A DNA stretch of 29,110 bases from Sphingomonadales bacterium. GTDB lineage: Bacteria; Bacteroidota; Bacteroidia; UBA7662. Every line of letters starts with the position of its first letter. The stretch's first letter is position 1. Made by a program: the position numbers and the translations under genes. The notes beneath the pieces are model-generated. The model made no database searches, was not told where the DNA came from, and saw only the letters and a program-made list of their open reading frames with translations. Positions 8,564-15,349 of this stretch are shown one piece after another. The stretch lies in assembly GCA_016872225.1 (NCBI GenBank), contig VHAW01000006.1, forward strand, positions 1 to 29,110. The letters are read 5' to 3'.

Positions 8564-9757
8564 TTAAGAATTATAGGCGACCAACCCGGTGGCCAAGCAC
8601 TCCATCGCCCTGGTGAGATTGGCTTTCTCGAGCACATACGCCAAACGAACTTCATCGCTTCCGAGTCTTGGGGTTGCATAAAAGCCGGTCGCTGGAGCCA
8701 TCATGATGGTGGCCCCATCATGGCGATGATGCTCAAGCATCCAATGACAAAAGTCATCGCTATCGGCAATGGGTAAGCGAGCAACTGCATAAAAGGCCCC
8801 TCCGGGTAATGGACAAGTCACACCAGGCATCGCATTGAGCGCCTGTACCATCAGATTGCGACGGCTAACATATTCCGCGCGTACCTCATCAAAATAAGAG
8901 GAACCGGTATGAAGCAAAGCAGACATTGCCCCCATTTGCTCCAAGGTCGGCGGACTTAAACGAGCTTGAGCGTATTTGAGGGCGGTCGCCATGAGTTCCG
9001 TGTTCTTGGTAATCAGCGCCCCAATTCTAGCTCCGCAGGCCGAATATATTTTGGACGTGCTTTCCACCACCACGGCATGCTGTTCCAAACCATTCAGTCC
9101 CAGAATGGAAAAATGTTCCCGGCCGTCGTACACAAATTCCCGGTAAACTTCATCTGCGATCAGGAACAAGTCGTGTCTCAAGCATATCTCAGCCAGAGCT
9201 TCCAATTCCGATTTGGAATACAAGGTACCGGTAGGGTTGTTGGGATTGCAAATCATCAAGGCCTTGGTACGTGGACCTATGGCGGCCTCTACGGCATCCA
9301 ATTCGGGCAATGCAAATTGCTCCTCGATGGTGGTAGTGAAGGGCCGTACCAATACACCCCCCATGGCCGCAAAGCCATTGTAGTTGGCATAAAAAGGCTC
9401 TGGGATTAGAACCTCATCCCCGGAATCGAAGCAGGCCATCATGGTCATGACCAAAGCCTCCGAGCCTCCGATACTGATCAGGACATCCTCGGCGGTAAGC
9501 CCGTACCCCTTACGATTGAGCTGGTCAGCGTACGCTTGCCGGTATTGAACCAAGCCTGCCGAATGGGAATACGGGAGGACCTTGTCTTTGTGGCTAGCAA
9601 CTCCTTCCCAAAAGGCAGGAGCGGTAGCAATATCCGGTTGCCCGATATTGAGATGAAAAACTGTCGTGCCGTTTTGCTTGGCCGCCTCCGCAAATGGAAC
9701 TAATCGCCGAATAGGCGATGCAGGCATGGAATGACCCCTTTGTGAAATTTTTGGCAT
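8564..9757 (-). CDS. PLP-dependent class I/II aminotransferase
   Basis: The 397-residue protein is a fold-type I aminotransferase. It opens MPKISQRGHSMPASPIRRLV, typical of a Bacteroidota subgroup annotated as aspartate/alanine-type aminotransferases. The PLP-contacting residues are present: NPNNPTG (171-177), ADEVY with Asp202 and Tyr205, the Schiff-base lysine in STSKIYS (Lys236) and the phosphate-binding Arg in GARIG (Arg244). It transfers an amino group between an amino acid and a 2-oxoacid in the cytoplasm; the exact substrate cannot be told. The ATG at 9757 is preferred because the family has this N-terminus, although a second ATG at 9727 exists. The start codon directly follows a run of six T that ends the upstream hairpin, so its leader is very short. 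Confidence 0.93.
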   Translation of the reverse strand: MPKISQRGHSMPASPIRRLVPFAEAAKQNGTTVFHLNIGQPDIATAPAFWEGVASHKDKVLPYSHSAGLVQYRQAYADQLNRKGYGLTAEDVLISIGGSEALVMTMMACFDSGDEVLIPEPFYANYNGFAAMGGVLVRPFTTTIEEQFALPELDAVEAAIGPRTKALMICNPNNPTGTLYSKSELEALAEICLRHDLFLIADEVYREFVYDGREHFSILGLNGLEQHAVVVESTSKIYSACGARIGALITKNTELMATALKYAQARLSPPTLEQMGAMSALLHTGSSYFDEVRAEYVSRRNLMVQALNAMPGVTCPLPGGAFYAVARLPIADSDDFCHWMLEHHRHDGATIMMAPATGFYATPRLGSDEVRLAYVLEKANLTRAMECLATGLVAYNS

Positions 9758-9791
9758 AAAAAAGACCCGTGCAAAGGTACACGGGTCTTTT
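9758..9791 (-). terminator. Intrinsic terminator hairpin downstream of the DUF1573 gene
   Basis: Two 12-base arms (9760-9771 and 9780-9791) pair perfectly: AAAAGACCCGTG and CACGGGTCTTTT, with the 8-base loop TACCTTTG on the minus strand. On that strand the stem is followed by six T (9763-9758), which makes a standard rho-independent terminator 41 bases after the DUF1573 stop. The T run ends right at the aminotransferase ATG. Being symmetrical, it could also act weakly on plus-strand transcripts. The loop doubles as a promoter box. Confidence 0.85.
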
Positions 9792-9801
9792 GAACTTGCA
9801 A
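9772..9801 (-). promoter_or_regulatory. Promoter of the aminotransferase gene, embedded in the terminator loop
   Basis: On the minus strand, TTG at 9801-9799 is followed after 19 bases by TACCTTTG at 9779-9772, an exact TAnnTTTG. Spacing and both elements fit the Bacteroidota promoter consensus. Transcription would begin a few bases further, roughly 7-11 bases before the ATG at 9757. The -7 box is exactly the loop of the upstream gene's terminator. Confidence 0.68.
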
Positions 9802-9831
9802 GGAAAGACCCTTGCAGGAGAGATTACCCAA

Positions 9832-10275
9832 TTAAGGCTTGCTCACCGGACTGGCCGCAGGTTTGGTTTCCGGAACACCGGGTTCTACTTTCTCCACTAG
9901 ACCAGAGATGGTCAGAACTTTGGTCGCTTCTTCGGCATTGGAAGTGACGGTGACTTGTTTGGTGAATTGGCCTGGACGCCCTTGGGAATTGTATACAGCT
10001 TTGATTTTACCAGTCTTGCCGGGTGGAATCGGCTCACGGGTCCAATCGGGGGTAGTGCATCCGCATGATGCAGCAACGTTGGCAATAATGAGAGGCCCTT
10101 TACCGGTATTGGTGAATTCAAATTCGTGAGTGGCCTGAACGCCTTCCTTGATTTTCCCGAAATCATGAGTTTCAGCCTTGAATTTGAATGCTGGTTTGTC
10201 TTTGGTTTCAGTCGTTTGTGCCATGACAGAAAAGCCTAAGCCCAAAGCAAGTGCAAATGATAGAAATATTTTCAT
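9832..10275 (-). CDS. DUF1573 secreted protein
   Basis: From the ATG at 10275 the protein has 147 residues and begins with a signal peptide, MKIFLSFALALGLGFSVMAQ, with a likely cut after the Ala-Gln region. The mature part has the DUF1573 pattern: THDFGKIKEG near the start, HEFEFTNTGKGPLII, SCGCTTPDW, PIPPGKTGKIKAVYNS and GQFTKQVTVTSN. DUF1573 is a single Ig-like beta-sandwich that Bacteroidota make in many copies; its role is unknown. A Pro/Lys/Val-rich tail of about 20 residues follows. A longer frame starts at a TTG (10299), but that TTG is part of the -7 box, so the ATG is chosen. It appears to be a single-gene transcript with its own promoter and terminator. Confidence 0.9.
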   Translation of the reverse strand: MKIFLSFALALGLGFSVMAQTTETKDKPAFKFKAETHDFGKIKEGVQATHEFEFTNTGKGPLIIANVAASCGCTTPDWTREPIPPGKTGKIKAVYNSQGRPGQFTKQVTVTSNAEEATKVLTISGLVEKVEPGVPETKPAASPVSKP

Positions 10276-10296
10276 GGAAATGTTTGTTTTAAAAGA

Positions 10297-10325
10297 CAAA
10301 AATAATATGAATTTGACATATCAAA
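10297..10325 (-). promoter_or_regulatory. Promoter of the DUF1573 gene
   Basis: On the minus strand TTTG (10325-10322) is followed after 17 bases by TATTTTTG (10304-10297), an exact TAnnTTTG. The box ends 21 bases before the ATG at 10275. The surrounding DNA is AT-rich, as expected of a strong promoter. Confidence 0.65.
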
Positions 10326-10371
10326 CGCCTATTTCATTAAAAATTGTCCTGCCCTAGCTTTTTCCCCCCTT

Positions 10372-10379
10372 TATCTTTA
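10372..10379 (+). promoter_or_regulatory. Probable -7 box of the E1 dehydrogenase gene
   Basis: TATCTTTA matches TAnnTTTG at seven of eight positions. The nearest upstream TTG (10344-10346) is 25 bases away, longer than usual. The ATG at 10439 is 59 bases further, so the leader would be about 50 bases. This is the best candidate in the 163-base region between the divergent starts. Confidence 0.35.
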
Positions 10380-10438
10380 CATCGCCAAAATCGCTGTAGC
10401 AATGGCCATGCTATGACGACGCTTATCCCCCTTTTACG

Positions 10439-12973
10439 ATGGAAATACCCGTAGAAACCTTACATTCCCCGTCACAGACCACTCTGAACAAGGATGAACT
10501 GGTGGGCGAAGTCCTCAGGGACTATCAAACAGGTTGGGAGAGCCGCCACGCCAGCCTATTGGGTCGAAAAGAGGTTTTGACTGGTAAAGCCAAGTTTGGA
10601 ATTTTTGGCGATGGCAAAGAATTACCCCAATTGGCTATGGCCAAAGCCTTCAGGGCCGGAGATATACGCTCTGGTTATTACCGTGATCAAACCTTCATGC
10701 TTGCAACGGGCATGATGACCTTAGAAGGTTTTTTTGCTCAGCTCTATGCCCATAGTTCCCTAGAACATGAGCCTGCTTCAGGAGGTCGGTCTATGAACGG
10801 GCATTTTGCGACCCGATGGCTGGACCAGCAAGGCCAAACCTTGAATTTGACAGACAAGCCGCAATCCACGGCCGATGTTTCACCAACTGGCGGTCAAATG
10901 GGTCGCGGGCTGGGCATTGCCTATGCTTCCAAACTTTACCGCTCCTTACCAGACCTTCATTCTAGCTCCGCGTTCAGCCGTGGCGGTAATGAAATTTCCT
11001 ATGTTACCATTGGAAACGCCGCCACCAGCGAAGGTCATTTTTGGGAAGTCATCAACGCCGGTGGAGTACTTCAAGTTCCCCTCTTTGTATCCATTTGGGA
11101 TGATGGCTACGGAATTTCGGTCCCTGCGGCCTATCAAACTACCAAGGAGAATATTGGGGCGTTGTTGCAGGGTTTCCGCACGGGACCCGATGGAAATGGT
11201 TATCGCCTATACACCTGCCCGGGTTGGGATTATCCTCGCTTATGTGCCCTCTATCTCAAGGCCTCTGACCTATGCCGGCAAGACCATATGCCCGTTCTGT
11301 TTCATGTTACCGAACTAACCCAACCACAAGGGCACAGCACATCGGGCTCCCACGAACGATATAAATCACCCGAACGGCTCCAATGGGAAAAGGACCAGGA
11401 TGGCCTGAGCCGAATGCGCGCTTGGATTCTCACTCAAGGATTTGCCGAGGAAAGCACCCTGGACCGTATCGAGACCGAGGCTGCAAGACGTGCCAAGGAA
11501 GCGCAGAATAAAGCCTACCTTGCCTTCCGCGAAGATCTTAACACCTGGGCCGCGGATACCCTCTATAGCCTAGAAGAATGGTCCACCGCCATCAAAACCC
11601 AAATCGCTTCATCGGTTGGGCAAGGCTCTGAAAGCCCCGGAGACCCCGTCACCGCAGCCATCCAACAAACAGCCATTGCGATTGACGAGGCAACCACCGC
11701 CTTACGTTCAGAACGTGAACCGCTGCGTAGGGATATAATGCAGGCCCTTCGACGCAGCATTTGGACTGCGCACCATCAGGGTATTACCAATTGGGCCTCA
11801 GAATTGGTGCAACAGTCGTATCGTCAAACCCAAGGATTGCGTTCACGCCTCGAAAGCCTGCATTATTTGTTATACAATCGTGGACTTCATAGCCAATCGG
11901 CCGAAGCCGCCGAACAAATGCGACCAGTCGCCCCACAATATTCTACAGAAGCGGAATCTCTCAACGGCTTCGAAATTCTGAACCGCTGTTTTGAATACTG
12001 GTTCCGGGAAGATCCCCGTTTCGTGGCCTTGGGGGAAGATGTCGGTAAAATTGGTGATGTCAATCAAGGCTTTGCGGGTTTGCAAGAAAAATTCGGGGAT
12101 CTTCGGGTCTCGGATACCGGGATTCGTGAAATGAGCATCGTGGGACAAGGATTGGGTGCCGCCATGCGGGGCCTTCGACCTTTGGTGGAAATTCAGTACC
12201 TGGATTACCTGCTCTATGCCATTCAAATTCTTAGCGATGATGTGGCAACCTTGCAGTACCGGACCGCCAGCGGACAGAAAGCCCCATTGATTGTTCGTAC
12301 CCGCGGCCATCGGTTGGAAGGAATTTGGCATTCAGGCTCGCCGATGGGTATGATTCTGCATGCGATTAGGGGAATGCATGTCTTGGTCCCTCGTAACATG
12401 GTTCAAGCTGTTGGATTTTACAACACATTAATGAAAAGCGATGAGCCGGCACTGGTCATTGAGTGCCTTAACGGTTATCGCCTCAAAGAAACCCTGCCAT
12501 CCAATCTGCTTGAAATCCGTGTTGTACCTGGCCAGGCTGAAATTCTACGGCAAGGGGAAGACCTGACCTTGGTCACCTACGGTTCCTGTTGCCGTATCGC
12601 CATGGAAGCCGCAGATCTGTTAGCCGGTCTTGGAATTTCCATCGAGGTTATCGATGCACAGAGCTTGTTGCCCTTCGACAAAACAGAACTTTGCGTCCAA
12701 TCACTACGCAAAACTTCTCGACTTTTAATCCTGGATGAAGATGTTCCCGGCGGTGCCTCAGCCTACATACTGCAACAAATTTTAGAGAGGCAAGGTGGTT
12801 TTGCCCTGTTGGATTGGGCTCCTCAAACCCTAACCGCCCAAGCTCATCGACCTGCCTACGGTTCCGACGGAGATTATTTCAGCAAACCCTCTGTGGACGA
12901 TGTGGTCGAGACCGTTTGGTCACTGATGTCCTCCGCTGAGCCGGGCTACTTTGCCCCGCTTCCTGGAATCTGA
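10439..12973 (+). CDS. Fused 2-oxoacid dehydrogenase E1 (alpha plus beta subunits), branched-chain/pyruvate type
   Basis: The 844-residue protein joins an E1-alpha-like half (about 15-370) to an E1-beta-like transketolase half (about 500-835) through an Ala/Glu/Arg-rich linker. E1 uses thiamine diphosphate to decarboxylate a 2-oxoacid and passes the acyl group to the lipoyl E2. In the alpha half the cofactor region is IGNAATSEGHFWEVIN...IWDDGYGISVP. The usual motif is GDG...NN, so here Asn193 and Asp222 replace the metal-binding Asp and Asn with the correct 29-residue spacing. The beta half has GEDVGKIGDVNQGF, FGDLRVSDTGIREMSI and GLRPLVEIQYLDYLLYA. Fused E1 proteins of this type are common in Bacteroidota. 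No E2 or E3 gene is nearby. It is monocistronic and converges with clpS, 19 bases away. The substrate (pyruvate or branched-chain oxoacids) is undecided. Confidence 0.92.
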   Translation: MEIPVETLHSPSQTTLNKDELVGEVLRDYQTGWESRHASLLGRKEVLTGKAKFGIFGDGKELPQLAMAKAFRAGDIRSGYYRDQTFMLATGMMTLEGFFAQLYAHSSLEHEPASGGRSMNGHFATRWLDQQGQTLNLTDKPQSTADVSPTGGQMGRGLGIAYASKLYRSLPDLHSSSAFSRGGNEISYVTIGNAATSEGHFWEVINAGGVLQVPLFVSIWDDGYGISVPAAYQTTKENIGALLQGFRTGPDGNGYRLYTCPGWDYPRLCALYLKASDLCRQDHMPVLFHVTELTQPQGHSTSGSHERYKSPERLQWEKDQDGLSRMRAWILTQGFAEESTLDRIETEAARRAKEAQNKAYLAFREDLNTWAADTLYSLEEWSTAIKTQIASSVGQGSESPGDPVTAAIQQTAIAIDEATTALRSEREPLRRDIMQALRRSIWTAHHQGITNWASELVQQSYRQTQGLRSRLESLHYLLYNRGLHSQSAEAAEQMRPVAPQYSTEAESLNGFEILNRCFEYWFREDPRFVALGEDVGKIGDVNQGFAGLQEKFGDLRVSDTGIREMSIVGQGLGAAMRGLRPLVEIQYLDYLLYAIQILSDDVATLQYRTASGQKAPLIVRTRGHRLEGIWHSGSPMGMILHAIRGMHVLVPRNMVQAVGFYNTLMKSDEPALVIECLNGYRLKETLPSNLLEIRVVPGQAEILRQGEDLTLVTYGSCCRIAMEAADLLAGLGISIEVIDAQSLLPFDKTELCVQSLRKTSRLLILDEDVPGGASAYILQQILERQGGFALLDWAPQTLTAQAHRPAYGSDGDYFSKPSVDDVVETVWSLMSSAEPGYFAPLPGI

Positions 12974-12992
12974 GACAGGCTTGCGGGCAGCG

Positions 12993-13394
12993 TTACGATT
13001 CGATGGTCACATGAAGACCTTGATCGCTTAAGGCGGTGTGCACAGGTACCAGTTCTTCATAGGACCCGGATTTCACATAGCATTTCCCTTTGAGGTGCAC
13101 AATCCATGCGCATTGTTCGGCCTGTTCTGCGGTGTGTTCGCAGTATTTCATCAAGCAAACAATCACATGCCCAAAGGTATTCACCTCGTCATTATGCAAT
13201 ACAAGCCTGCAACCTGCATCCTCCAACTCCAAAACATCGTATTCATGCTTTTCCCGAGTTGAACCACCGAAGCCAATGGGCATGAAAGATCCACAACTCA
13301 CTTTACCCTGATCAGGTAAATTCATGAACACGGAATTCTGATAAGACGTTTTCGCCCCAAAAGCGACTCCAATTCGTATTCGATAAGGTTTCAT
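12993..13394 (-). CDS. clpS: ClpS adaptor of the Clp protease (with possible N-terminal extension)
   Basis: The C-terminal 75 residues are the ClpS core: LVLHNDEVNTFGHVIVCLMKYCEHT, then EQAEQCAWIVHLKGKCYVKSG and LSDQGLHVTIE. The HNDEVNTF segment holds the Asn-Asp pair that binds destabilising N-terminal residues. ClpS delivers N-degron substrates to a ClpA/ClpC-type unfoldase. The frame begins at an ATG at 13394 (133 residues), but ATGs at 13325 and 13283 give 110 and 96 residues, nearer the usual length. The first 37 residues have no family similarity that I recognise, so the true start is open; I give the longest because it lies 28 bases after prmA. The clpC gene lies upstream in the same minus-strand cluster, a natural partner. 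Confidence 0.88.
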   Translation of the reverse strand: MKPYRIRIGVAFGAKTSYQNSVFMNLPDQGKVSCGSFMPIGFGGSTREKHEYDVLELEDAGCRLVLHNDEVNTFGHVIVCLMKYCEHTAEQAEQCAWIVHLKGKCYVKSGSYEELVPVHTALSDQGLHVTIES

Positions 13395-13422
13395 GAATTA
13401 ACCAATGGCTGTGAAAGGTAAG

Positions 13423-14508
13423 CTACTTTTTTTCAAATAACAAAGTGCTCCATTGGTTCAGCGAGGCTGAACCAAAGCAAACCAACCCTAATCTGCCCGC
13501 CTCACGCAAAAGGACTATATGATCTTCGCCATAAAATCCACTCAGCCATAATTGTCCCCCATGTGCAAGGGCCGCGCAATAGAACTTCATATCGTTCAAC
13601 AGAACATTCCTGTTGATATTGGCCAAAATCAAGTCAAAAGCCCCATCCGCTGAAGTCAATGAGTAAAGTAGGCTGGCATCACCGCATAACCAATCAGCGC
13701 ACAACCCTTGTGCAGGCCCTGCATTACGGGCTGCATTCTCCGCTGAATTCTCAACGGACCAGGCTTCCACATCTATTCCGATCACCGATACCGCGCCTAA
13801 TTTGGCCGCCAAAATTCCTAAAATGCCTGTTCCACATCCCATATCCAAAACACGAGCTCCCTTTATAAAACCTCTGGTCGTCCTGGAAAATTCAGCTTCA
13901 TCTACACACATCCTTATGATCTCGGGATCACTATGATGTAAATTTTCATGCTGCAGTAGACCCAAAGGCCGTTCAATTTTTTGAGGACCGTTCGGCCACA
14001 ACACACTTTGGCCGATTTGAATGGCGCTCTCCGACGGCGCTCCCAAAAGCCACCAAATCATAAGCAAGGTGGTTTCATGGTGCCCGGTTCCAAAGGACAT
14101 CCGAGGCATCACAACCAATTCCAAATCCACTTCCTCCATGGGCTGGTGAAACGGCGCCCGAAGGCCGAGGGAAGTACCCAAACGCACCGGCTGAAAATTG
14201 GATTCCCACTCCGCATTCCAATTGGTATTCGGTATCTCATGCGGCCCATCAATCCATAACACAAATGCCTGATTTTCTCCCAACCATTCAGCATGAAAAG
14301 TTTGGCCGATAATTTCGGCAGCACCATAAGCTTCAATGACCAGTTGCTCTGCGATAACCCCATCATCGGACATTAACCTGCTCCCATCGCCTTCCTGAAC
14401 CACCGTCTCGAAGGCTTCAAAGCCAACCTCGCCTAGAAGAGCAACCACTAATTCGCCGGATGTTTCATCAGCAACCCCAATACGCCAACGCAAGTAAGTT
14501 CCGCCCAT
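13423..14508 (-). CDS. prmA: Ribosomal protein L11 methyltransferase (PrmA) with a large internal insertion
   Basis: The 361-residue protein has an N-terminal PrmA-type domain (about 1-110, including NWNAEWESNFQPV) and a C-terminal SAM-dependent methyltransferase domain. Key motifs are MSFGTGHHETT (137-147), VLDMGCGTGILG (220-231) and the NPPY-like LANINRNVL (295-303). PrmA trimethylates L11 at several sites. In known PrmA proteins the FGTGxHxTT motif is separated from the glycine-rich SAM motif by roughly 20 residues; here it is 72. The extra 50 or so residues (about 157-215) are polar with several His and no clear low-complexity. The family is usually about 250-300 residues, so the insertion explains the excess. 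It starts 3 bases after the tpiA stop and precedes clpS. Confidence 0.9.
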   Translation of the reverse strand: MGGTYLRWRIGVADETSGELVVALLGEVGFEAFETVVQEGDGSRLMSDDGVIAEQLVIEAYGAAEIIGQTFHAEWLGENQAFVLWIDGPHEIPNTNWNAEWESNFQPVRLGTSLGLRAPFHQPMEEVDLELVVMPRMSFGTGHHETTLLMIWWLLGAPSESAIQIGQSVLWPNGPQKIERPLGLLQHENLHHSDPEIIRMCVDEAEFSRTTRGFIKGARVLDMGCGTGILGILAAKLGAVSVIGIDVEAWSVENSAENAARNAGPAQGLCADWLCGDASLLYSLTSADGAFDLILANINRNVLLNDMKFYCAALAHGGQLWLSGFYGEDHIVLLREAGRLGLVCFGSASLNQWSTLLFEKK

Positions 14509-14511
14509 CCT

Positions 14512-15285
14512 CTATCCAACAGAGGATAACACAATATCAGTGAAATCCCTTGCCTTGAGAGAAGCTCCACCCACCAAGGCCCCGTCCACATCCGAACACC
14601 CCAAAAGATCCTTGGCATTGGAGGCATTCACGGAACCCCCGTAAAGAATCCGAATTTGTTCTGCCAACATTGCCCCGCCGTGTTGTACAACCCAGTATCG
14701 AATCATGGCATGCACCTCGTTGGCTTGTTCAGGACTGGCGGTTAATCCTGTCCCTATGGCCCACACCGGTTCATAGGCTATGACCAAACCATTACTATCC
14801 AAGGACTGTATTCGGGAGCCCAAGGCATCCATCAACTGCGAGGTAATTATTTTAGAAAAATTACCTCTTTGACGATCTTCCAGAGTTTCACCAACACAAT
14901 ACACCGCCATCAGGCCTTGATCACGCAAGCGATCAATTTTGAGACCGCAGGTTGCAGAAGTTTCTTGGTGATGCGTGCGGCGTTCGCTATGTCCCACCAA
15001 GCTAAAAGTGCAATGCATTGCGGCTAACATAGCCGCTGAAATTTCACCCGTATAGGCGCCTTGTAGATGCGCTGAGCAGTCCTGCCCCCCCATCATTCCC
15101 CAACCTTCCAACTCCGCACGAAGTGCCGACAAATGGGTAAACGGAAGGGCCAATCCCCAATCCACTCTTAGATGTAAACCATCCCTGATCATGGGAACCA
15201 TTTGCCTGGCCACCAACCGACCTTCTTCCGGCAAAGTGTTCATTTTCCAATTCCCCAAAATCAATGGTCTGCGTTCGGACATCAT
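14512..15285 (-). CDS. tpiA: Triosephosphate isomerase
   Basis: The 257-residue protein is a classical TIM barrel enzyme that interconverts dihydroxyacetone phosphate and glyceraldehyde 3-phosphate. The catalytic residues are all present: GNWKMN (Lys14), LVGHSERR (His99) and AYEPVWAIGTG (Glu172), followed by the phosphate-binding YGGSVN. The two adjacent ATGs (15285, 15282) both fit. A segment after HSERR reads THHQETSATC, where many homologues have a YF-x-E sequence, so the loop is slightly divergent. It follows a 64-base gap that contains a 17-base palindrome, and is coupled to prmA by a 3-base gap. The tpiA-prmA-clpS order is typical of Bacteroidota. Confidence 0.96.
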   Translation of the reverse strand: MMSERRPLILGNWKMNTLPEEGRLVARQMVPMIRDGLHLRVDWGLALPFTHLSALRAELEGWGMMGGQDCSAHLQGAYTGEISAAMLAAMHCTFSLVGHSERRTHHQETSATCGLKIDRLRDQGLMAVYCVGETLEDRQRGNFSKIITSQLMDALGSRIQSLDSNGLVIAYEPVWAIGTGLTASPEQANEVHAMIRYWVVQHGGAMLAEQIRILYGGSVNASNAKDLLGCSDVDGALVGGASLKARDFTDIVLSSVG

Positions 15286-15330
15286 TTTTTAATTTAAATT
15301 TTCATCGAATAACAAAATAAATTCCGTAAG

Positions 15331-15347
15331 GCACCAAGGCTTGGTGC
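15331..15347. repeat. 17-base palindrome between the nucleotidyltransferase and tpiA genes
   Basis: GCACCAAGGCTTGGTGC is a perfect inverted repeat of two 8-base arms around a central G. It begins 2 bases after the end of the nucleotidyltransferase gene. On the minus strand no T run follows directly, so it is not a standard terminator. It could be an operator, an RNA stability hairpin or an inefficient terminator. Confidence 0.55.
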
Positions 15348-15349
15348 AA

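Noticed and set aside
8966..9409. 147-residue plus-strand frame opposite the aminotransferase gene
   Set aside because: It lies wholly inside a well-supported gene on the other strand, and its translation has no recognisable motif.
9795..9816. Repeated CTTGCA either side of the promoter at 9799
   Set aside because: Two six-base copies are too short to distinguish from chance.
10276..10299. TTG start for the DUF1573 gene
   Set aside because: It lies within the -7 box TATTTTTG; the ATG at 10275 gives a proper signal peptide.
11870..12331. 153-residue minus-strand frame inside the E1 gene
   Set aside because: It is the antisense of the conserved E1-beta half and has no domain of its own.
15286..15330. 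ATTTATTTTG as a tpiA promoter
   Set aside because: It is one T short of TAnnTTTG, and tpiA can be served by read-through from clpC.
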